NCBI GenBank assembly: GCA_012960475.1
Contig: DUBE01000058.1
Location: 1 to 64,000, forward strand
Direction: 5' to 3'
Source of the DNA: Planctomycetota bacterium
GTDB lineage: Bacteria; Planctomycetota; UBA1135; GCA-002686595
DNA length: 64,000 nt
The notes beneath the pieces were generated by a model that had not been told where the DNA came from, ran no database searches, and saw only the letters and a program-made list of their open reading frames with translations. Below are positions 1-7,802 of this stretch, piece after piece (within the stretch, counting starts at the first letter, position 1; every line of letters begins with the position of its first letter). Both the position numbers and the translations under genes were made by a program.

Positions 1-99
1 AGCGAAGCGGCCATCAAGGCCGCGGGGCGCATGCGCACCGAGGGCCGGGACTACGCCCTGGCGGAGGGCGATGTGTGCCACTTCTTGATCGGGCCCTGA
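1..99 (+). CDS. ychF: Redox-regulated ATPase YchF, C-terminal end (partial)
   Basis: The window opens inside a reading frame of 32 codons ending in TGA. The peptide starts SEAAIKAAGRMRTEGRDY and ends GDVCHFLIGP. This matches the end of the TGS domain of YchF/OLA1-type translation-associated P-loop ATPases, where a G-K/R-DY segment followed by GDV-HF closes the protein. The nucleotide-binding part lies outside the window, so identification rests on the tail alone. No gene overlaps it downstream; a 253-bp gap follows. Seen: the tail and stop. Inferred: the family. Confidence 0.75.
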   Translation, partial: SEAAIKAAGRMRTEGRDYALAEGDVCHFLIGP

Positions 100-205
100 G
101 CTGTCCCGGGGAGTTGCCTCAAGGCTCGTCCCGGTCTGAGCCCAGGCCGGGTCGGGATCCTCAAATGTGCCCCAGGAGGGGGTCCATACAAGCGCTTTGT
201 GTAAT

Positions 206-217
206 GATTACGTAATC
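206..217. repeat. 12-bp perfect palindrome in an AT-rich patch
   Basis: GATTACGTAATC is self-complementary. It lies in the only AT-rich stretch of the gap between ychF and the secreted protein gene, about 135 bp before that start. It could be a regulator site or part of a promoter region. I found no convincing -35/-10 pair around it. The rest of 100-352 shows nothing else. Confidence 0.35.
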
Positions 218-352
218 TAGCAGTCCAGGGTGCAGCGTGGAACTAGTCCATAGGTGAAGCTTTGGCTGGGGGTCCCACGGAAGCGCTTCCTGCTTCCCAG
301 ACCTGCGCCCCAATTCCAGATCTTGCATCTCTTCCTGCCTGAAGATCCACCG

Positions 353-2854
353 ATGAAAATCCTGCACAGCCTGTCCGTTCTCTCTCTTGCCGTTTTGCCC
401 AGCTGGGCCCAACAAGGGGACCAGCCCCGGGCCCTGCCCGCTCCAGGGGAGACACCCTCCCCGGCCACTTTGGCGGACGATCCCGAAGCCAATCCCGCCC
501 AAATCAACCCCGGTGTGCGCGTGGATCCCGGCGCCTTCCTCAATACCCGTATCGAGGGCTGGGACGTGGTCATGGAGAGGGAAAAGCAGCGCCCCCTGTT
601 TGAACAGCCCTCCCGTCGTTTCCGTAATGGCAAGCGCGGTGAGTGGGAGAGTCCTGATGGTGATGGCGCCCTGCCCACCCATTCCGGCGACAAGGCCATC
701 ACCAACTATTGGGGCGACTTGCGCATGCCGATTGGCTTTGACGGTCAGGTGGATTTGATCGGTGTCTGGCTTGGCAAGGGTTCGGGCCAGGGTTCCGAGG
801 CCGATGCCGTGCGTTTGTTGGGTCAGGCCGAGGGCAAGACGATTGTCACTGGCGCCTGGACCGACCTTGAGGAACAAATGGTCTTTGTGACGTTGAATGC
901 CAAGGGCATTGACCGCTTGCTGATCGAAGCGCGCAAGGCCGATTGGACCCAGGCCTGGTACTCCTTGGATGACCTGACCTATGTGCGCGCAGGCCGCACG
1001 GTGGTAATTGACTTCGAAGACGTGCCCCCAGGCAACCTGACTGGCACCGGCTATGGGGGTTTGGCCTGGCAGCGCGGCGAAGCACTCAAGGCCCACTCCC
1101 CCGGCCCCGTGTCTTTGCTGACGCGCCCGCAGCCCCAGCCTCTAGCGCCCCTCGTAGCGCCCAAGCCTGCGTCTCCTTCTCCGGCGGCACCAGTTGCTCC
1201 GAGCGTGGGCATAATCGATCCTCCTTCAGTGATGCAGCAGTTCTTCTGTCAGGAACTGGGGGGCAACCCAGGCGCTTCGTCCATCCCTCCCGACACACAT
1301 GGGGCGGTGGGGCCGAATCACTTTGTCACGGTGGTCAACTCGAACATCACGTACTACTCCAAGACCGGCAGCCTGATCGCCGGTGCCTCCTTGAACTCGT
1401 TCTTCGGGGCCAGTGCGGGTGGAGATCCACGGGTTGTTTATGATCCCCAGGACAATCGCTGGATCGTAATCTCCACCAACTTTTCGAATCGCATCTACCT
1501 TGCGGTCAGCCTGACCGATTCGCCCCAGGGGGGTTGGCTCAAGACCAGTTTCAACACCAGCCAAGGCGCCGATGCCAACCGTTGGCCGGATTATCCCACC
1601 CTGGGAGTCGGTGCCCGCGGCGTGTACATGAGCGCCCTGATGATCGATAACACCAGTGGTTCTGGAACCATGACGATCTGGGCTCTTGACAAGGCGCCTA
1701 TGATTGCCTCCAGCCCGGCCTTGGGGACCGTGACCGCTTTCCGCAATCTGGGCTACACCCAGGCCAATCAGCCTGCGGTGCACTGGGAGGATCCCGGCGT
1801 GGCCTACATTGCGAGCACCTGGAACACAAACCAGATTCTGATTCGCCGGGTGAATCCGCCCCTGACTGCACCAACCCTGCAGACCGCTTCGATCTTGACC
1901 GTGGCGTCTCATTCCTCACCGCCCGATGCTCCCGCTTCTGGCAGCAGCGTGCCCATCAGTACCGGGGACGACCGACTACAGAATGCGGTCTATCGCGGCG
2001 GCAGTCTCTTCACCTGCCACACGATTGGCACCAATCAGAATACAGCGGGAATTCGTTGGTATGAGATCGGTCCTTCCAATGGTGCCGATATCCAGCGCAG
2101 TACGATCCGCGATACGACCGGTGTATTCCATTACTACTATCCCTCGATTGCGGTCAATTCGGTTGGGGATGTGGTAGTTGGCTATAGCGGCTCGAGCGCT
2201 TCTACTTTCGTCAGTTGTTTCGTGTCTGGTCGTCAGGATTCCGACACCCAGAGCGACATAAGCGATCCGCTCGAATACAAGACCGGCACCGGCAGCTATC
2301 AGATTCTTGACGGGTCCGGGCGAAACCGTTGGGGTGACTATTCAGGCACAACCTGTGATCCTGACGACGACACCTTCTGGACTGTGCAGACCTTCGGGCG
2401 CTCCGGAAACCTGTGGCGCCTGCGCGCTGCCCAGTTGGAGTACGACAGCCCCCTGATCAGCAACTACTGCGTTACCACGCCGAACTCCGTAGGCACAGGT
2501 GCTTTGATCTCCGCCACTGGCACCACTTCCATAGGGGCCAATGACTTGACGCTGCTGGCCACGGGTATGCCCGCTGGCCAGTTCATGTTGTTCTTCTACT
2601 CATTTGGTCAAGGGCTCACCCCAGTGGCCAACGGCTTCCTTTGCGTGTCTGCTCCCCTCTTCCGGCTGGGAGCCACCCCGATCTCGGGTCTCGGAGACAG
2701 CAGTTGGTCCTTCAATGTGGCTTCCCCGCCCCAGGCTTCCGGCCAGGTAAGCATGGGGGACACGGTCTTCTTCCAGGCCTGGTATCGCGATCCCGCTGCA
2801 GGGGGCGCGAACTCCAACTTCAGCGACGGTCTGCAGACCATCTGGATTCCTTGA
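353..2854 (+). CDS. Secreted propeller-like protein with planctomycete-type C-terminal domain
   Basis: 833 aa. The frame is open upstream to 254, but the ATG at 353 gives a clean signal peptide (MKILHSLSVLSLAVLPSWAQ), so I chose it. After a Pro-rich linker (about residues 265-285), residues about 300-690 contain DTHGAVGPNHFV and repeated W/Y-rich beta-strand segments, as in sialidase-like or other beta-propeller proteins. Residues 704-833 form a separate domain starting NYCVTTPNSVG and ending FSDGLQTIWIP. I recognise this as a C-terminal module recurring in secreted proteins of some Planctomycetota, where it may act in surface attachment or sorting. No catalytic residues could be assigned. 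Function is unknown; it is probably extracellular or surface-bound. Confidence 0.75.
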   Translation: MKILHSLSVLSLAVLPSWAQQGDQPRALPAPGETPSPATLADDPEANPAQINPGVRVDPGAFLNTRIEGWDVVMEREKQRPLFEQPSRRFRNGKRGEWESPDGDGALPTHSGDKAITNYWGDLRMPIGFDGQVDLIGVWLGKGSGQGSEADAVRLLGQAEGKTIVTGAWTDLEEQMVFVTLNAKGIDRLLIEARKADWTQAWYSLDDLTYVRAGRTVVIDFEDVPPGNLTGTGYGGLAWQRGEALKAHSPGPVSLLTRPQPQPLAPLVAPKPASPSPAAPVAPSVGIIDPPSVMQQFFCQELGGNPGASSIPPDTHGAVGPNHFVTVVNSNITYYSKTGSLIAGASLNSFFGASAGGDPRVVYDPQDNRWIVISTNFSNRIYLAVSLTDSPQGGWLKTSFNTSQGADANRWPDYPTLGVGARGVYMSALMIDNTSGSGTMTIWALDKAPMIASSPALGTVTAFRNLGYTQANQPAVHWEDPGVAYIASTWNTNQILIRRVNPPLTAPTLQTASILTVASHSSPPDAPASGSSVPISTGDDRLQNAVYRGGSLFTCHTIGTNQNTAGIRWYEIGPSNGADIQRSTIRDTTGVFHYYYPSIAVNSVGDVVVGYSGSSASTFVSCFVSGRQDSDTQSDISDPLEYKTGTGSYQILDGSGRNRWGDYSGTTCDPDDDTFWTVQTFGRSGNLWRLRAAQLEYDSPLISNYCVTTPNSVGTGALISATGTTSIGANDLTLLATGMPAGQFMLFFYSFGQGLTPVANGFLCVSAPLFRLGATPISGLGDSSWSFNVASPPQASGQVSMGDTVFFQAWYRDPAAGGANSNFSDGLQTIWIP

Positions 2855-2884
2855 AGGCAAGGGTCTGAGCGTCTGAGCCCTGCA

Positions 2885-2915
2885 CATCGGGGAGAGGTTA
2901 GACTCCTCCCCGATG
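2885..2915. promoter_or_regulatory. 10-bp inverted repeat enclosing a -10-like box and the modAB start codon
   Basis: CATCGGGGAG (2885-2894) and CTCCCCGATG (2906-2915) are perfect inverted repeats. The right arm contains the ATG of the ModA-ModB gene, and the 11-nt spacer contains TAGACT (2899-2904). It could be an operator over the promoter, a hairpin hiding the start codon in read-through transcripts, or a weak terminator for the upstream gene. The arms do not resemble the Escherichia coli ModE box. Confidence 0.55.
2899..2904 (+). promoter_or_regulatory. -10-like box TAGACT before modAB
   Basis: TAGACT ends 8 nt before the ATG at 2913. No Shine-Dalgarno site is present, so a leaderless or near-leaderless transcript is plausible. 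No good -35 was found. Confidence 0.35.
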
Positions 2916-4421
2916 TTTGCTCATCTAGATTCTCTGGGGCTGTGCCTTTCCCTGGCTGCAGGGCTCTGTCACCCCAGTGCCGATGCCCAGGGTCCGAGGG
3001 TGTTGGTGGCATCCAGCCTGCGCGAGGTGGCCCAGGGTCTGGATGCCCAGTGGCAGGCGCAGGGTGAATCCCCTCTGGTGATTTCGGCCGGGGCCAGCGG
3101 AGATCTGGCGCGTCAGTTGATCGCCGGAGTGGCGGCGGATCTGATTCTCTCGGCGGACATCCAGTGGATCGGGGAACTCAATTCCCGAGGACTCCTGGAG
3201 GAAGACAGCGCGACGGTCTTTGCCCAGGGTGGTCTGTGTGTCGTGGCTCCCAAAGGACTGGCACGCGCGGCACTCTTTGAGGTGGAAATGCTCTCCGCAG
3301 GGGAAGCCCTCTTGCCCCTGCCATCCAGCGAGGCCGTGCCCCTGGGGCGTTACGTCAAGGCCTGGCTCGAGAACATTGGACTCTGGGAAGAGCTGAAGGG
3401 GCGCATCACAGTGGTAGTAGACGCCCGGGCTGCTCTCGCGGCCGTGGAGGCCGGTGCGGTTCCTTTCGGTATTGTCTATCTCGCAGACGCGCGTCGTTCG
3501 GACTCGGTGGAGATTCTGTATGAGGTGCCCCAGGACCAGGCGCCGGTTGTGGAAGCTGCCCTGGGCGTACCCCAGAGAAGCACGCTGCCGGGTGCGGGGG
3601 CTCGCTTGCGAGAGTTGCTCTTGCTGCCCGCCGGGCGCGCTGCAATTCGTGCAGCCGGTCTTGATCCGGTGCAGCGGGTGTTGAGCGCCCAGGAGGTGAG
3701 TTTCTCGCCCATGTCCTCTAAGCACCCAAGCGTGCTCGGCCCGGTCCTGCTGGTCAGCGCCAAGGTGGCCCTTGCGGTGGTGCTGCTGGATTTCTTCCCG
3801 GCCCTGTTGATGGCCTGGGTCCTGGCTCGGCGGCGTTTTTGGGGCCGCAGCGTCTTGGAGGCCCTGGTGCATTTGCCTCTTATCCTGCCGCCTACTGCGG
3901 TGGGCTGGTTGTTGCTGTTGATGCTGGGCAAGGGGGGGCTCTTGGCGAGTTTGGATCTCCTGCTCACCTTTCAAGGGGCGGTGTTGGCCGGAGGAGTGGT
4001 TGCCTTCCCGCTCTTCGTGCGTCCCATGCGCACGGCCCTGGAAGCAGTTGACCCACGACTCGAAGCCATGGCCCGTTCTTTGGGCTTGAGTCCTCTGCGA
4101 GCATTTGTCCAGGTGACTTTGCCCCTTGCAGCTCGGGGCATTGGTGCGGGTGTGCTACTGGGCATGGGCCGCGCTCTGGGCGAGTTTGGCGCTACGATTT
4201 TGGTGGCAGGCAGCCTGCTGGGCGAGACGCGGACGCTTTCCATGGCCGTGTTCGAGGCTTATCAGTTGCACGATGATCGTGGAGCATTGCAGTTGGTGGG
4301 AGTCTGTGGAGTCATTGCTTTCATAATTGTCTTCTGTGCTGATCGTCTGGGCGCTGATCGTTCAGGCGCCCATCGTCTGGGCGACACAGTCAACGAGCGC
4401 ACGTCTGGGGGCGCCCCATGA
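2913..4421 (+). CDS. modAB: Molybdate/tungstate ABC transporter, fused binding protein and permease (ModA-ModB)
   Basis: 502 aa. Residues 1-25 are a signal peptide. Residues about 28-255 match ModA, the periplasmic oxyanion-binding protein: VLVASSLREVAQ, then SAGASGDLARQ and ADLILSADIQW, the usual anion-contact segments. Residues about 272-490 match the ModB permease with five or more hydrophobic segments and an EAA loop (LGLSPLRAFVQVTLPLA, then GRALGEFGATILVAG) for coupling to ModC. ModA and ModB are normally separate, so this is a translational fusion with the binding domain tethered to the permease. The C-terminal tail is short and hydrophilic. ModC follows with an ATGA overlap. Molybdate and tungstate cannot be told apart from sequence. 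Confidence 0.9.
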   Translation: MFAHLDSLGLCLSLAAGLCHPSADAQGPRVLVASSLREVAQGLDAQWQAQGESPLVISAGASGDLARQLIAGVAADLILSADIQWIGELNSRGLLEEDSATVFAQGGLCVVAPKGLARAALFEVEMLSAGEALLPLPSSEAVPLGRYVKAWLENIGLWEELKGRITVVVDARAALAAVEAGAVPFGIVYLADARRSDSVEILYEVPQDQAPVVEAALGVPQRSTLPGAGARLRELLLLPAGRAAIRAAGLDPVQRVLSAQEVSFSPMSSKHPSVLGPVLLVSAKVALAVVLLDFFPALLMAWVLARRRFWGRSVLEALVHLPLILPPTAVGWLLLLMLGKGGLLASLDLLLTFQGAVLAGGVVAFPLFVRPMRTALEAVDPRLEAMARSLGLSPLRAFVQVTLPLAARGIGAGVLLGMGRALGEFGATILVAGSLLGETRTLSMAVFEAYQLHDDRGALQLVGVCGVIAFIIVFCADRLGADRSGAHRLGDTVNERTSGGAP

Positions 4422-5467
4422 GCTCCTGGTTGCAAGCAAATCTGCGGATTCAAATGGGTAGCTTCGAGCTGCACTTGGATCTCGCTCCCAAGGGTCGCGC
4501 CCTGGGCATTTTCGGAGCCTCTGGTTCGGGCAAGAGCACTGTCCTTGAATTACTTGCGGGCTGGAGACGGGGCCAGCGTCAGCGCATTGAGCTTCTCGGC
4601 CGCGTACTCGAGGATCAGGACATCTGGGTTGCACCGGAAAAAAGGCGCTTTGGCTTTGTGCCCCAGGACCTCTTGTTGTTTCCCCATCTGACCGTGGAAG
4701 AGAACCTGGCCTTTGGTCAAGGGCCGGGTGCCCCTGGTTTCGAGCTGACACATATCGCCGAGGTCCTGGAGTTGTCGGATTTTCTCAAGCGCAAGCCCGC
4801 TGCCCTTTCCGGCGGCCAGCGCCAACGAGTCGCCCTCGGTCGCGCACTGGCCTGCGCCCCGGATGTGCTGCTCCTGGATGAGCCCCTCGCAAGCTTGGAT
4901 GTGGGTCTCCGGCGCAGGCTCTTGCCCTATCTGATGGCCGTGCGTCTTGAATTCGACCTGCCTTTGATTCTGGTTTCCCATGATGCCCTCGAAATCGAAG
5001 CCCTCTGTGATGAGGTCATTGTCTTGGAAGGAGGGCGTTCAACGAGTGGCGGTGATCCGGCCCAAGTTCTTGCCGTCGAAGCCGCCGGCCACCCGAATCT
5101 CTTGACCGGCGTGGTGGAAGAGCAAACCCCTGCCGGTGCAGCGGTGAAAGTCCAGGGCGGCGCTCTCTTTTACGTGGCGGCGAGCAATCTGCGCGAGGGC
5201 ATGCGCGTCATGTTCACTCTGGGTTCCGATGACCTGCTGTTGGCTCGGGAGCGGGTGGAAGGCCTTTCGGCTCGCACGGAACTGGCGGTCTGCGTGGCTC
5301 AAGTTGAACAGCGCGGGGACATGCTTTTGGCCGAGGTGACCCTCTCCGGCGACGGCGCCCCCCGGGTGCGGGTGCGCGTGACCCCCAGTGCTGTCCAGGA
5401 ACTCAACCTTGTGGTGGGCCAGGAGCTGATGCTGTATGCCAAATCCACTGCGGCGCGGCCGCTTTAG
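4418..5467 (+). CDS. modC: Molybdate/tungstate ABC transporter ATP-binding protein ModC
   Basis: 349 aa, close to the usual ModC length. Visible motifs are Walker A GASGSGKS at 33-40, Q-loop Q83, signature LSGGQRQR at 130-137, Walker B VLLLDEP at about 150-156, D-loop ASLD and switch H188. Residues about 285-345 form the TOBE/Mop oxyanion-binding regulatory domain typical of ModC. The ATG overlaps the modAB stop (ATGA), so the two genes form one translationally coupled importer. No molybdenum-cofactor genes are in the window. Confidence 0.92.
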   Translation: MSSWLQANLRIQMGSFELHLDLAPKGRALGIFGASGSGKSTVLELLAGWRRGQRQRIELLGRVLEDQDIWVAPEKRRFGFVPQDLLLFPHLTVEENLAFGQGPGAPGFELTHIAEVLELSDFLKRKPAALSGGQRQRVALGRALACAPDVLLLDEPLASLDVGLRRRLLPYLMAVRLEFDLPLILVSHDALEIEALCDEVIVLEGGRSTSGGDPAQVLAVEAAGHPNLLTGVVEEQTPAGAAVKVQGGALFYVAASNLREGMRVMFTLGSDDLLLARERVEGLSARTELAVCVAQVEQRGDMLLAEVTLSGDGAPRVRVRVTPSAVQELNLVVGQELMLYAKSTAARPL

Positions 5468-5572
5468 CGGGGCGCCCGATTGGACGGGAAGCCCTTTTCG
5501 GTGACGGCCCCTCCCTTGCAGGTCAAAAGCTCACTTGTTGTTTGAGTTCTGGGTTCAACGGGTTTGATTCCA

Positions 5573-5578
5573 TAGGAT
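5573..5578 (+). promoter_or_regulatory. -10-like box TAGGAT before crcB
   Basis: TAGGAT ends 7 nt before the crcB ATG, with no Shine-Dalgarno site between. This fits the near-leaderless pattern seen elsewhere in the window. Confidence 0.35.
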
Positions 5579-5585
5579 TCAAGCC

Positions 5586-5960
5586 ATGCAGCCTCAGGAC
5601 TTCTTGTGGATTGGAGCGGGAGGGGCCGCTGGCGCGGTGGCCCGCGCTTTGGTAATCGTGGCCACAGGTCATCTGAACCTGCCACGATTGGCGGCGACCT
5701 TCTCGGTCAATATGCTCGGGAGTTTCTGCCTCGGTGTTGTGGCTGCCTGGGTGCTGCGGCAAGTTCCCACCGGCGTGCCCGTGCGTCCTTTGGTGGTGAT
5801 TGGTTTCTTGGGGGCGTTCACCACCTTTTCGACCCTGGCCCTGGAACTGGTTGACTTGGCGCGTGGGGGACAGGTGGGCGCTGCGGCGGCATACGGTGGA
5901 ACAACCCTGGGGTGCGGAATCTGCATGATCTTGCTGGGTCAGGCCCTGATCAAAGGCTGA
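5586..5960 (+). CDS. crcB: Fluoride ion channel CrcB/Fluc
   Basis: 124 aa, the standard length for a Fluc subunit that works as an antiparallel dimer exporting fluoride across the inner membrane. Four hydrophobic segments are visible. Family motifs are GAGGAAGAVAR (10-20), conserved Asn42 in NMLGS and the pore signature GFLGAFTTFST (73-83) carrying the conserved phenylalanines. It has its own 118-bp upstream gap. I looked for a fluoride riboswitch there and saw none. Confidence 0.93.
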   Translation: MQPQDFLWIGAGGAAGAVARALVIVATGHLNLPRLAATFSVNMLGSFCLGVVAAWVLRQVPTGVPVRPLVVIGFLGAFTTFSTLALELVDLARGGQVGAAAAYGGTTLGCGICMILLGQALIKG

Positions 5961-6050
5961 GGGCAGTCCGTTCGGCAGCCTGGAGGGGCCCCTGGGGTCC
6001 CCGCGTAAGGCCCTCGTGAAGTGCACCCCTGAACTCCCGGAGGGGAGGTC

Positions 6051-6056
6051 TATACT
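6051..6056 (+). promoter_or_regulatory. -10 box TATACT before the metallopeptidase-like gene
   Basis: TATACT lies exactly 6 nt before the ATG at 6063, so transcription would begin at or next to the start codon. No clear -35 is present. Confidence 0.45.
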
Positions 6057-6062
6057 GAAGGC

Positions 6063-7733
6063 ATGCAGTCGAAGCACCATCGCAAACTCTTTCTGGCCCT
6101 GACTTTTCTTGGTCTGCTCTTCATCGGAGACTCTGCCAGTGCTCAAAAGCCGGGACGTACCTATCGCAACTTTCCAGCCTATGGGTTCAAGTTCAAGCCC
6201 CTCCGTGATTGGTCTGACGTGCCCGTCAATGAGCGGCTCAAGAAGCGAAGTGTGATCGGCCAGTTCGAGGCTGAGAGGCCTTTGATGGTCAAGTATGACG
6301 GCAACAACCGGGCAACCTACAAGCCGGCCCTCAAGGTTGTGCGCATCATGCCCGAGGCCGCCTCCACGGGAAGTGGAGCCAAGAAGAAGAAGAAGGAGTG
6401 GTCGGTCAAGGACTTTGTGGACGATCTCTCCGGATCGCTGGTGCCCGATAGTCTCGAGGATGCAGAAGTGGAGACATCGATCATCAAGATGGGCAAGGGC
6501 TTGCAAGGAACCCGTGAGGTCCTGACCGTCAGACTCGACACCAGGGGAGACGAGGTCCCGATCGTCTGGGATGTGACCACTATTGTTTTGTCAGATTTCA
6601 AGGTGGTCTTTGCCTGGGACTATCCGGGCGGCGAGAAAAAGGTTGTCAAATCCTGGTCCAGCGCGGTGAAGAAAGCCATGGCCACCTTCCGCATTGTGGA
6701 AATCGAGGAGCGCATGGACTCTGGCGGTCCGGTCACTTCCGACAGTTCATACGAGGTGCTCCTGGCCCACCACAAGCGAGATGTGGCCCAGACCCCGGGC
6801 TGGGACCTGATCGAGACTCCCTCCAAGCAGTACCTGATCAAGACAAACTCCGAAGACCGCAAGGATCTCAAGGCCGTGGTCGCGCGCCTCGAGGCCTCAC
6901 GCCTTTTGTTTGAGCAGGATTTCCCTCCGTCTTCGCCGATCCTGCAGATCTCAATCGTGCGCATCTGTGCCACCCAGGAGGACTTCAACACCTATGGCCA
7001 GACCGGCGGCGGGGTGGCGGGCTATTTCAACCCGCGCTCGGAAGAGCTTGTGCTCTACTTTCCTCAAGGGTCGGCCAAGATGACCATGTCGGTCATGACC
7101 CACGAGTGTTTTCACCAGTACTGTCACTTCCTGTTTGAGCGCAGCGCAGCTCATCGCTGGTTCGATGAGGGTCACGGGGACTACTACGGTGCCTGGAAAA
7201 TGCGTGGACGCAAGTTGGTGCCCAACGACGACATGGACCTGGGGCTGGCCCGCACACCTGAGATCAAGAAGATGTTCCGGGATGGCACGGTCAAACCCCT
7301 CTCAAAGCACATTCGCTTCAACCACCCTGAATGGCAGGGCCAGGGGCCGAGCAATGTGTCCTGTTACGCCCAGTCCTTCTCGATCATCTACTTCTTGCGC
7401 GAGGGCGCCCGCGGCCAGGTCAAGCGAAGTTACTGGAAGAAGGAGTACGGTCAGATCATCCCCAATTACATCAAGACCCTCAACGATGGCTTTCGCGGAG
7501 CCTATGCGGAGATTCGCGAGGATGCCCAGAACGATCTGGATGATCTGGATGCAGATGAGGCCGAAGGCAAGGAAGGGGACAGATTGCGTGAGCGCTTGGA
7601 GAACCCCTGGACCTATCTTGGTCTGAAGGACAAGCTTGAAATATGGGATGCGGCCATGGAGGCCTCCTGGGGATTGGTGGACGAGGACGAGTTCGAGGAG
7701 CGTTGGAAGAAATTTGTGATGAAGGAGATGTAG
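6063..7733 (+). CDS. Secreted gluzincin-like metallopeptidase family protein (DUF1570-like)
   Basis: 556 aa with a signal peptide ending near SASA-Q28. The C-terminal half has a HExxH zinc motif, H347-E-C-F-H351, followed by a downstream acidic ligand candidate E369 in WFDEGHGDYY. This arrangement is seen in gluzincin-type and DUF1570 proteins. The N-terminal 230 residues contain a Lys-rich stretch and a beta-rich region that may be a separate domain. A 69-bp gap separates it from the lipid kinase downstream, so they may be co-transcribed. The substrate is unknown. All zinc-ligand positions are present, so activity is possible. Confidence 0.7.
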   Translation: MQSKHHRKLFLALTFLGLLFIGDSASAQKPGRTYRNFPAYGFKFKPLRDWSDVPVNERLKKRSVIGQFEAERPLMVKYDGNNRATYKPALKVVRIMPEAASTGSGAKKKKKEWSVKDFVDDLSGSLVPDSLEDAEVETSIIKMGKGLQGTREVLTVRLDTRGDEVPIVWDVTTIVLSDFKVVFAWDYPGGEKKVVKSWSSAVKKAMATFRIVEIEERMDSGGPVTSDSSYEVLLAHHKRDVAQTPGWDLIETPSKQYLIKTNSEDRKDLKAVVARLEASRLLFEQDFPPSSPILQISIVRICATQEDFNTYGQTGGGVAGYFNPRSEELVLYFPQGSAKMTMSVMTHECFHQYCHFLFERSAAHRWFDEGHGDYYGAWKMRGRKLVPNDDMDLGLARTPEIKKMFRDGTVKPLSKHIRFNHPEWQGQGPSNVSCYAQSFSIIYFLREGARGQVKRSYWKKEYGQIIPNYIKTLNDGFRGAYAEIREDAQNDLDDLDADEAEGKEGDRLRERLENPWTYLGLKDKLEIWDAAMEASWGLVDEDEFEERWKKFVMKEM

Positions 7734-7802
7734 GGCGGGGCGGTTGATTCTCTTTTCGAGCTGTCTCCTTTTTTGGTTACGCCTCCTGCTTCTCCTCTTC
7801 CA

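Noticed and set aside
1226..1912. 228-codon minus-strand frame inside the secreted protein gene
   Set aside because: Antisense shadow of a gene with signal peptide and recognisable domains; its composition is His/Gly/Arg-rich without motifs.
2855..2912. Molybdenum-cofactor riboswitch before modAB
   Set aside because: The gap is only 58 bp, far too short for that RNA; only a simple inverted repeat is present.
5468..5585. Fluoride riboswitch upstream of crcB
   Set aside because: The conserved crcB-motif segments and pseudoknot pairing were not found in the 118-bp gap.
7773..7802. TTG at 7773 as start of the lipid kinase
   Set aside because: It would add ten Pro-rich residues before the first beta strand, whereas GTG at 7803 gives the family N-terminus. 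Not fully excluded.
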